A stretch of 6,015 bases of DNA from Lachnospiraceae bacterium (GTDB lineage Bacteria; Bacillota_A; Clostridia; Lachnospirales; Lachnospiraceae): NCBI GenBank assembly GCA_017614185.1, contig JAGACI010000097.1:1-6015 (forward strand). The letters run 5' to 3'. Below, piece after piece: positions 1 through 6,015 of the stretch. Position 1 is the stretch's first letter, and every line of letters starts with the position of its first letter. The position numbers and the translations under genes are program-made. The notes under the pieces were generated by a model. The model was not told the origin of the DNA. It saw only the letters and a program-made list of their open reading frames with translations, and made no database searches.

Positions 1-296
1 AGAGAGAGGGAGATGTCCTCGATACCAAATATGCATTTGTTACTCACAGTGAGCTTAATGCCATATTGAATTACAGAGGCGGCACCTTGGAAGGGTCTAA
101 GCTTTACGTTTCGCTCTTCCCTTGCAATGAGTGCGCAAAAGCCATTATTCAGGCCGGTATCAAGACTGTTGTTTACGACAGTGACAAGTATGCCGACACA
201 CCTACCACCCAGGCATCCAAGAAGATGCTTAAGGCAGCAGGCGTAGATTTTTATCAGTACAAAAAAACAGGACGTAAGATTACTCTTGATATGTAA
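1..296 (+). CDS. dCMP deaminase (ComEB-type cytidine/deoxycytidylate deaminase), 3' part only
   Basis: This is the C-terminal 98 codons of a zinc-dependent deaminase; the start lies left of the window. The reading frame is open from base 3, upstream of any in-window start codon. It contains the family's two zinc motifs: His-Ser-Glu at bases 45-53 (zinc-binding His and proton-shuttling Glu, followed by LNAI) and Pro-Cys-x-x-Cys at 120-134 (FPCNEC). Family members convert dCMP to dUMP in the cytosol, feeding thymidylate synthesis. Firmicute members are usually about 150-160 residues, so roughly the first third is missing. HSE in place of the commoner HAE keeps the catalytic residues. The end looks complete, closing in a TAA after a basic tail (KKTGRKITLDM). 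The hydrolase gene follows after 25 bases and is probably co-transcribed. The dCMP deaminase family is firm. The exact substrate, and whether comEB is the right symbol, cannot be settled from a fragment. Confidence 0.9.
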   Translation, partial: REGDVLDTKYAFVTHSELNAILNYRGGTLEGSKLYVSLFPCNECAKAIIQAGIKTVVYDSDKYADTPTTQASKKMLKAAGVDFYQYKKTGRKITLDM

Positions 297-321
297 TTTT
301 GCGTAAGGAAAGGAGAAGCAC

Positions 322-1479
322 ATGAACAGATTGAAGAAGCTAATTTCACTTCTTTTGGTTCTTGTGCTTTTTGTTTGCACTTATCCGCCCCTTCCTGTCC
401 ATGCGGAGACCACCAAGGAGAAACTTGATAAGGCGAAGCAGGAGAAGGAAGAGATTCAGGGTAAGATAAGTGAGAACGAGGAGAAAAAGGCGGCTCTCGA
501 TGAGAAGAAGGGCCAGCTCCAGACTCAGCTTTCCGGCCTTAACTCGGATCTAAATGAGATTGTCGATAACATCAACGACCTTGATGAAAAGATTACGGCA
601 AAGATAGCCCAGATTGACGATACGACAGAGAAGCTCAATGAGGCTATAAAGGTTGCAGACGACCAGTATGAAGCCATGAAGAAGCGAATACAGTTCATGT
701 ATGAGAGAGGCGACAATACATACTGGGAGATGCTTGCCGAAGCCGGCAGTTTCGCAAACATGCTTAATGCCGCCGAGTACATCGAAGAGCTTACCAAGTA
801 TGACAGGAAAAAGCTTGAAGAGTACAAGGAGATAAGGGAGTCCATAAGGGCCCTTCAGGAACAGCAGATAGACGAGAAAGAGGAACTCGACGAGTTAAAA
901 GCCGAGCAGGAAGCTGAGCAAAACAGAGTCTGGGGACTTGTAAATCAGACGAGAAACAATATCTCTGCTACCGAAGGTGAAATTTCTGCCGCAGAGGAAG
1001 CAGCACTTGCTTACGAGGCTGAACTTAAGGAGAAAGAAAAAGATATCGCAGCCTTACAGAAACAGCTGGCGGAAGAGTTAAGACTTTCACAGTTGTCCGC
1101 AAACTCTGTATGGAGAGATATCTCGGAAGTAAGTTTTGCAGAAGGTGACAGATATCTTCTTGCAAGCCTAATCTACTGTGAGGCGGGCGGAGAGCCTTAT
1201 GCCGGTCAGGTTGCGGTAGGAGCGGTAGTTATTAACCGAGTATTAAGTCCCGTATTCCCGAGTACCGTTGCAGGAGTAATCTATTCACCCAAACAGTTTT
1301 CACCCGTTCTAAGCGGACGACTTGAAGTCGTTATGGCATCGGGAAAGGCCACAGCATCGTGCTTTAAGGCTGCGGATGAAGCCATGGCAGGAGGAACCAA
1401 CGTAGGCAGCTGCGTATACTTCAGAACACCGGTTGAGGGCCTTAGCGGCATCAATATCGGCGGACATGTATTCTACTAA
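322..1479 (+). CDS. secreted cell-wall hydrolase: PcsB-like coiled coil plus SleB/CwlJ-type hydrolase domain
   Basis: This 385-residue exported protein probably cleaves peptidoglycan. Residues 1-28 form a signal peptide (basic N-terminus, leucine-rich core, likely cleavage after VHA). Residues about 29-258 are charged heptad-like coiled coil. Within it, residues about 115-171 (RIQFMYERGDNTYWEMLAEA and on) resemble the coiled-coil region of PcsB/CwlO-type hydrolases, where a hinge segment mediates control by FtsEX. Residues about 274-385 match the SleB/CwlJ hydrolase family (Hydrolase_2): YCEAGGEPYAGQVAVGAVV, with Glu287 as the presumed catalytic acid, then VINRV, the GVIYSPKQFSPV stretch and the terminal GGHVFY. 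SleB enzymes are lytic transglycosylases best known from spore germination. Fused to a PcsB-like coiled coil, a role in vegetative growth or division is as likely; that is inference. The ATG is supported by AGGAG at 311-315, six bases upstream. The gene ends 8 bases before a terminator. Confidence 0.88.
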   Translation: MNRLKKLISLLLVLVLFVCTYPPLPVHAETTKEKLDKAKQEKEEIQGKISENEEKKAALDEKKGQLQTQLSGLNSDLNEIVDNINDLDEKITAKIAQIDDTTEKLNEAIKVADDQYEAMKKRIQFMYERGDNTYWEMLAEAGSFANMLNAAEYIEELTKYDRKKLEEYKEIRESIRALQEQQIDEKEELDELKAEQEAEQNRVWGLVNQTRNNISATEGEISAAEEAALAYEAELKEKEKDIAALQKQLAEELRLSQLSANSVWRDISEVSFAEGDRYLLASLIYCEAGGEPYAGQVAVGAVVINRVLSPVFPSTVAGVIYSPKQFSPVLSGRLEVVMASGKATASCFKAADEAMAGGTNVGSCVYFRTPVEGLSGINIGGHVFY

Positions 1480-1487
1480 ATAAAGAC

Positions 1488-1522
1488 ATAACAAAAGACG
1501 GCTTTCGGCCGTCTTTTGTTAT
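1488..1522. terminator. bidirectional intrinsic terminator between convergent genes
   Basis: A 15-bp perfect stem (1488-1502 pairing with 1508-1522) encloses a 5-base loop, TTTCG. The core is AAAAGACGGC / GCCGTCTTTT, so either strand gives a GC-rich upper stem followed by a T-rich descending arm. It lies 8 bases after the hydrolase stop codon on the plus strand. On the minus strand its first base is also the last base of the DUF402 stop codon (1524-1522). It should therefore terminate both transcripts. The call rests on clear symmetry; termination strength is inferred. Confidence 0.92.
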
Positions 1523-2004
1523 TACTTATTCTCGAGTCTGTTAAGTGTGGCTTTCATCTCTTCGAAATCCCCGGAGTAAATACATTTTAAAAGGAAGTCG
1601 AGTCTGTCGAGTGCAGAGCAGGTCTGGCACTCTGTGATGAGATGCTGCCTTGTGGCATCGCTTAATTCGTCAAGGTCGATTACCTGAAGTCTTCCGTCGG
1701 GATGAACGATTACATCCGCAAGAAGATCTGTGACTGTAAGCTTATTGGCTTCCTTGTCAAAATCGTAATCAACTATGTCGCAATACCAGTAGAGAAGTTC
1801 TCCGTCGGGCTTGTAAAACTTGTTAAGTTTAATGCCTGACCCGAGAAAATAGCAGGAAGAGCCGTGATCAAAGCCTTTCTTGGGCTTTAAGGTCTTCCAT
1901 CTTGTGACCAGGATGTTATCGTCGTAATAGACGATTTCATCATCTCGTAAGGCTATATTCTGGTCGGGAATAAGCCTCCTTCGATAAAGTTCAATTAACC
2001 CCAT
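1522..2004 (-). CDS. DUF402 family protein (possible nucleoside di/triphosphate phosphatase-like)
   Basis: A 160-residue cytosolic protein with no signal peptide or membrane segment. The centre and C-terminal half carry the DUF402 pattern: a Trp-Tyr pair followed by a beta-rich acidic stretch (LYWYCDIVDYDFD, residues 71-83), then LTVTDLLADVIVHPDGRLQV (89-108) and the acidic IDLDEL (109-114). The final third is helical. The family includes Firmicute nucleoside tri/diphosphatases with clustered metal-binding acidic residues, and archaeal FAU-1, a proposed RNase; which activity applies here is not known. I chose the ATG at 2004-2002 because GGAGG (2015-2011 on this strand) sits six bases upstream. 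The frame stays open to 2109, but that extension would add 35 hydrophobic residues unlike the family and would cover the ribosome binding site and candidate promoter. The gene is divergent from the ATP synthase operon and convergent with the hydrolase gene. Confidence 0.83.
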   Translation of the reverse strand: MGLIELYRRRLIPDQNIALRDDEIVYYDDNILVTRWKTLKPKKGFDHGSSCYFLGSGIKLNKFYKPDGELLYWYCDIVDYDFDKEANKLTVTDLLADVIVHPDGRLQVIDLDELSDATRQHLITECQTCSALDRLDFLLKCIYSGDFEEMKATLNRLENK

Positions 2005-2010
2005 ATATAC

Positions 2011-2015
2011 CCTCC
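2011..2015 (-). promoter_or_regulatory. ribosome binding site deciding the DUF402 start
   Basis: GGAGG on the minus strand, six bases before the ATG at 2004-2002. It supports the 160-residue start over the 195-residue upstream in-frame ATG at 2109, which has no comparable site. Confidence 0.82.
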
Positions 2016-2032
2016 GCCATAAGTTTACAAAA

Positions 2033-2061
2033 ATGGTACCCCCTGGGAGAAGAAAAGTCAA
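2033..2061 (-). promoter_or_regulatory. candidate sigma-A promoter for the DUF402 gene
   Basis: On the minus strand, TTGACT (2061-2056, 5 of 6 to the -35 consensus) is followed by a 17-base spacer and TACCAT (2038-2033, 4 of 6 to the -10 consensus). Transcription would start near 2026 and leave a leader of about 20 bases containing the ribosome binding site. The -10 box is poor, so this is a candidate only. Confidence 0.4.
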
Positions 2062-2093
2062 ATAAAAAAAGAGTTGGAAAAGACATGAATTAA

Positions 2094-2122
2094 TAGACAT
2101 TTTCGTCATTTTAAAGTATAAT
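2094..2122 (+). promoter_or_regulatory. sigma-A promoter of the ATP synthase operon
   Basis: TAGACA (2094-2099, 5 of 6 to TTGACA), a 17-base spacer and a perfect TATAAT (2117-2122). Start of transcription is predicted near 2129, giving a leader of about 40 bases before atpZ. It is the only strong promoter-like pair in the divergent gap, and none of the later gaps in the operon has room for one of similar quality. It therefore probably drives the whole cluster. Confidence 0.78.
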
Positions 2123-2168
2123 CTATGTTAAGTTTTTATGCGATTTTGCATGAGCACGGAGGAAATAA

Positions 2169-2420
2169 ATGAAAGGAGATCGGACAGTATTAAAAGCATT
2201 GACATTGATCATGCAGTTTGGAATTAATATGCTGGTGCCGATCTTTCTTTGTTCTTTCGCGGGTTTATTCATAGATAAGAAGTTTGGAACAAGCTGGGTT
2301 TTCATTGCGGGCTTCATACTCGGGGCCGTAGCCGGAGGCAGAAATGTTTATATTTTTGCCAAAGACATAATGAATTCTGACAGTGACAGTAAGAAGAATG
2401 GGCAGAATAAAGGACGCTAG
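2169..2420 (+). CDS. atpZ: AtpZ/AtpI-family small membrane protein, first gene of the ATP synthase operon
   Basis: An 83-residue protein with two membrane segments (about 11-34 and 42-63), joined by a short turn with the family motif GLFIDKKFGTS (32-42), and a polar lysine/aspartate/serine-rich tail. This matches the small AtpZ family (ATPase_gene1) found ahead of atpI or atpB in many Firmicutes. AtpZ is not part of the finished enzyme. Work on related bacteria links AtpZ and AtpI to c-ring assembly or to divalent cation supply, and the exact role is unsettled. GGAGG at 2158-2162 lies six bases before the ATG. The coding end overlaps the start of the next gene by 23 bases, pointing to translational coupling. 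Confidence 0.85.
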   Translation: MKGDRTVLKALTLIMQFGINMLVPIFLCSFAGLFIDKKFGTSWVFIAGFILGAVAGGRNVYIFAKDIMNSDSDSKKNGQNKGR

Positions 2421-2871
2421 CGTATATCTTCGCACATTGATAGAGCTTTTTGCAGGAGTAATCCTTTGGGGAATTGTCTTTCAGATTCCTTTCCTCTTTC
2501 TTGAAAGAAGAGGCTATTACGTCCTTGGAGTCTGGTACGGGGTTTTGATTGCAGCTTACATGGCTTTTGACATGTGGCGCAATGTCCCAAAGAGCGTAGA
2601 CAGAGGAAACGCAGGAGCAAGGAAGCACACAATCCTCACGGGACTTTTAAGATACGCGATTGTAATAATCCTTTACGGATTGATTTGTTATTTTGATTTT
2701 GGAAGTCCGATAACCGCGTTTGTCGGACTTATGGGTTTGAAGGTAGCGGTTTATTTGCAGCCGTTTACGCATAAACTATTCATGAAACTGTTTTCCTGGA
2801 AGGAAATCGAATATCCTCCTTATATTCCGGAGGAAGAAGAGGAACCGGAGGAAGACAGAGATATAATCTAA
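2398..2871 (+). CDS. atpI: ATP synthase protein I (AtpI), c-ring assembly factor, with acidic C-terminal tail
   Basis: A 157-residue membrane protein with four predicted membrane segments (about 15-35, 43-60, 82-98 and 103-125), as in the ATP synthase I family. It sits in the standard place between atpZ and atpB. AtpI is a non-stoichiometric helper of Fo; in Acetobacterium it is needed to assemble the Na+ c-ring. The ATG at 2398 is preferred, preceded by a weak AAGAAG and lying inside the end of atpZ. An in-frame GTG at 2383 would add five residues and cannot be excluded. After the last membrane helix comes an unusual tail (residues 136-157) with IPEEEEEPEEDRD, making the protein longer than the common form of about 120-130 residues. 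Sequence identity in this family is low, so the call rests on topology plus position. Confidence 0.77.
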   Translation: MGRIKDASVYLRTLIELFAGVILWGIVFQIPFLFLERRGYYVLGVWYGVLIAAYMAFDMWRNVPKSVDRGNAGARKHTILTGLLRYAIVIILYGLICYFDFGSPITAFVGLMGLKVAVYLQPFTHKLFMKLFSWKEIEYPPYIPEEEEEPEEDRDII

Positions 2872-2884
2872 AGGAGGTGAGACT

Positions 2885-3616
2885 ATGGGATATGGAATTA
2901 TGCTGTCAGCCGATGACGTCGATTTCATGGTGCACGGTATTTTTCAGTATGACTTCTTTGGACATAAGGTATGGATAACCACCACCCATGCATGCCTGTT
3001 CATAATTGTCCTTGGATTGACGATTTTTTCACTCATCGTTAACCGCAAGCTGAAAAAAGCCACTGAAGTTCCCAAAGGACTTCAGAACGTCGTTGAAATG
3101 CTCATCGATTTCCTTGACGGCATGATTAAAAGTACCATGGGTAAACATGCCAAAGTTTTCCGAAACTATATCGGAACTATAGCAATCTTTATTCTGGTAT
3201 GTAACCTGTCGGGTCTATTGGGATTGAGACCCCCCACTGCGGATTACGGAGTAACGTTTCCGATGGGTGTGGCGACATTCTTAATCGTCCATTTCCTGGA
3301 GTTTAAACATCACAAGCCGTTGGAGCTGTGGGCAGACAAGTGCTCGCCGCTGCCACCCTGGTTGCCGGTATGGCTCCCTGTGACGCTGATCGGTGACTTT
3401 GCAGTTCCGATTTCACTTTCGCTTCGTCTTTTTGCGAACGTGCTCTCGGGAACCGTAATGATGTCGCTTATCTACGGACTGCTTAAATACATTGCAGTCG
3501 GCTGGCCGGCAGCATTACATGTTTACTTCGATATTTTTTCCGGCGCGATTCAGACATATGTTTTCTGTATGTTGACGATGACTTACATTACCAGCGCATA
3601 TGGAGATGAGCCGTAA
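2885..3616 (+). CDS. atpB: F1Fo ATP synthase subunit a
   Basis: A 243-residue polytopic membrane protein forming the ion half-channels beside the c-ring. Length is normal for Firmicutes (Bacillus about 244). Key features are the essential arginine Arg181 in SLSLRLFANVLSG (E. coli Arg210), a conserved Asn185, and the last helix with FDIFSGAIQTYVFCMLTMTY, including Gln223 (E. coli Gln252). Membrane segments lie at about 32-54, 95-116, 122-140, 160-205 (in part a re-entrant or tilted hairpin) and 214-238. Aligned without gaps to E. coli, Glu219 becomes Thr190 and His245 becomes Asp216. The ATG is preceded by a near-perfect AAGGAGGTGA (2871-2880), whose first base is the last base of the atpI stop codon; this suggests strong translation coupled to the upstream gene. 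Confidence 0.96.
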   Translation: MGYGIMLSADDVDFMVHGIFQYDFFGHKVWITTTHACLFIIVLGLTIFSLIVNRKLKKATEVPKGLQNVVEMLIDFLDGMIKSTMGKHAKVFRNYIGTIAIFILVCNLSGLLGLRPPTADYGVTFPMGVATFLIVHFLEFKHHKPLELWADKCSPLPPWLPVWLPVTLIGDFAVPISLSLRLFANVLSGTVMMSLIYGLLKYIAVGWPAALHVYFDIFSGAIQTYVFCMLTMTYITSAYGDEP

Positions 3617-3637
3617 ACAATTAACTATTTTTCTTAG

Positions 3638-3904
<267 letters not shown>

Positions 3905-3928
3905 TAATGCCTTCAAAATCTTAAGAAA

Positions 3929-3933
3929 GGAGG
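3929..3933 (+). promoter_or_regulatory. ribosome binding site favouring a TTG start for atpF
   Basis: GGAGG, within AAAGGAGG, lies seven bases before TTG (3941) but thirteen before the next in-frame ATG (3947). Spacing therefore favours TTG-AAG-ATG initiation at the TTG. Confidence 0.7.
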
Positions 3934-3940
3934 CAGAAGG

Positions 3941-4510
3941 TTGAAGATGCTATTAACAACGAATCTCATGGTCCTGACAGCCGATGAAGGTCTCTCCAGA
4001 CTTTTCGGCCTGGATTTTCAGCTCCTTGCAGATGCGGTACTGACATTAATCGCAATATTCGTTCTTTGTTTCGTCTTCTCATTTTTCCTTTTCAAGCCTG
4101 TCCGTAAGATTTTAGAGGACAGATCCGAAAAGATTAAGAATGAACTGGACAGTGCAGCTTCCGATATGGAAGAGGCCAGAGCCTTAAGAGAAGAATATGA
4201 AAGCAAGATGAAGAATGTGGATAAGGAAGCTCAGGCAATCCTTGACGATGCCAGAAAGAGAGGTATGGACAATGAAACCCGTATCATCTCAGAGGCAAAA
4301 GAGGAAGCCGGCAGAATTATCGAACGTGCCAGAACCGAAGCTGAGCTTGAGAAGAAAAAGATGGCCGATGATGTCAAGAAGGAGATTATCGCCGTTGCAA
4401 GCGCTATGGCCGGCAAGGTGGTTTCCGCTTCAATCGACACCAAAGTTCAGGACGACTTGATTGATTCCACATTAAAGGAAATAGGTGAGGGTACATGGCT
4501 GAGCGAATAG
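3941..4510 (+). CDS. atpF: F1Fo ATP synthase subunit b
   Basis: A 189-residue peripheral-stalk subunit. A single membrane segment (about 28-51) is preceded by the conserved amphipathic entry GLDFQLLADAVLTL and followed at once by the boundary motif FKPVRKILEDR (51-61). Residues about 60-150 are a long, charged, right-handed-type coiled coil that dimerises and reaches up to F1. The C-terminal helix (AVASAMAGKVVSASI) binds subunit delta. Length is in the usual 160-190 range. Start choice: TTG at 3941 has the best ribosome binding site spacing; ATG at 3947 would shorten the protein by two residues. The last 16 coding bases overlap atpH in another frame, so the two stalk partners are translationally coupled. 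Confidence 0.94.
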   Translation: MKMLLTTNLMVLTADEGLSRLFGLDFQLLADAVLTLIAIFVLCFVFSFFLFKPVRKILEDRSEKIKNELDSAASDMEEARALREEYESKMKNVDKEAQAILDDARKRGMDNETRIISEAKEEAGRIIERARTEAELEKKKMADDVKKEIIAVASAMAGKVVSASIDTKVQDDLIDSTLKEIGEGTWLSE

Positions 4511-5043
4511 CTAGAACTTACGGCGAGGCTCTTTATTCCCTTGCCGTAGAGAAGAACAAAACCGACGAGTTTTACTCAGAGGTAGGCGTTATTCTCACCG
4601 CATTTGAATCAAACCCCGATCTTTTCAAACTTCTTAATCATCCACAGATTACCAAGGAAGAAAAGGTAAAGGTTATCGAGAACGTTCTTAAAGGACGTGT
4701 AAGCGATGAGATAACGGGTTTTCTTACAATCATCGTTACCAAAGAGCGTAATAAAGATATTCCCGCAATTCTGGAATACTTTATCGACAGGGTAAAAGAA
4801 GACAAGGGTATCGGAAAGGCTACTGTTACCACAGCCGTTCCGCTTAACGAGATCAGAAAAGCTCAGATTAAAGAAAAGCTTATAGCCACAACTCCTTACA
4901 AGGAGATGGAGATGGAATATGATGTTGATGAGTCGCTCATCGGCGGAATGACCATCAGAATCGGTGACAGAGTTGTGGACAGCTCGATTTCTTCGAAGCT
5001 TGCGGATCTAACCAGACAATTATACAAGATTCAGTTGGGATAA
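4495..5043 (+). CDS. atpH: F1Fo ATP synthase subunit delta (OSCP)
   Basis: A 182-residue soluble subunit that ties the b dimer to the top of the alpha3beta3 head. The N-terminal six-helix domain (about 1-108) opens with the typical ARTYGEALYSLAVE and has the HPQITKEEKVKVI segment. The C-terminal domain carries the family signature: VDESLIGGMTIRIGDRVVDS (144-163), then a helix ending LADLTRQL. Length is normal. The ATG lies inside the end of atpF. AGGTGA (4483-4488) six bases upstream, within atpF coding sequence, is a fair match to the ribosome's anti-SD tail. Confidence 0.96.
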   Translation: MAERIARTYGEALYSLAVEKNKTDEFYSEVGVILTAFESNPDLFKLLNHPQITKEEKVKVIENVLKGRVSDEITGFLTIIVTKERNKDIPAILEYFIDRVKEDKGIGKATVTTAVPLNEIRKAQIKEKLIATTPYKEMEMEYDVDESLIGGMTIRIGDRVVDSSISSKLADLTRQLYKIQLG

Positions 5044-5061
5044 TATCCCATATACTATTAA

Positions 5062-6015
<954 letters not shown>

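Noticed and set aside
525..845. Open minus-strand frame opposite the hydrolase coiled coil (106 residues, Ser/Leu-rich).
   Set aside because: Shadow of a highly charged coiled-coil gene: Glu/Lys codons read in reverse as Ser/Leu/Phe; no ribosome binding site or family resemblance.
2005..2109. Extended 195-residue start for the DUF402 gene.
   Set aside because: The extra 35 residues are hydrophobic, lack a ribosome binding site and run through the leader and candidate promoter; the internal ATG at 2004-2002 has GGAGG at ideal spacing.
2135..2154. Small inverted repeat ATGC-GATTTT-GCAT in the atpZ leader, as a possible regulatory hairpin.
   Set aside because: Only four Watson-Crick pairs plus wobble extensions; too weak to support a riboswitch or attenuator.
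4215..4460. Alternative plus-strand frame inside atpF (81 residues, Arg/Pro/Trp-rich).
   Set aside because: Out-of-frame reading of the b-subunit coiled coil with atypical composition; no independent initiation signal.

Overview
The window is most likely chromosomal DNA of a low-to-mid GC anaerobic Firmicute (class Clostridia). Lachnospiraceae, of the Butyrivibrio type, is my best guess. The reasons are strong AGGAGG-type ribosome binding sites, the tandem small genes atpZ and atpI ahead of atpB, a dCMP deaminase with an HSE zinc motif, and a PcsB-like coiled-coil protein ending in a SleB-type hydrolase domain. The genus is an inference from gene content and sequence style, not from a search.

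Left part (1-1522, plus strand): the 3' end of a zinc-dependent dCMP deaminase gene, then 25 bases later a complete gene for a secreted cell-wall hydrolase (signal peptide, long coiled coil, SleB/CwlJ-type catalytic domain). The short gap suggests co-transcription. A strong, symmetrical hairpin at 1488-1522 ends this unit. It also serves the convergent gene on the minus strand.

Middle (1522-2168): a minus-strand DUF402 gene, then a divergent intergenic region of about 160 bases. That region holds a near-consensus sigma-A promoter firing right into the ATP synthase operon and a weaker candidate firing left into the DUF402 gene.

Right part (2169-6015, plus strand): the first seven genes of an F1Fo ATP synthase operon, in the order atpZ, atpI, atpB (a), atpE (c), atpF (b), atpH (delta), atpA (alpha, cut by the window end). 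The whole Fo membrane sector, its assembly helpers, the OSCP/delta stalk subunit and most of the alpha nucleotide-binding domain are here. The gamma, beta and epsilon genes are expected just beyond the right edge.

The most informative point is the c subunit. It carries the full set of side chains known from Na+-binding c-rings (Gln30, Glu63, Thr64, Thr65, Tyr68), so this enzyme is predicted to couple ATP to Na+ rather than H+. The window is otherwise a conventional housekeeping region, and I see no sign of a new defence, mobile or RNA-based system.
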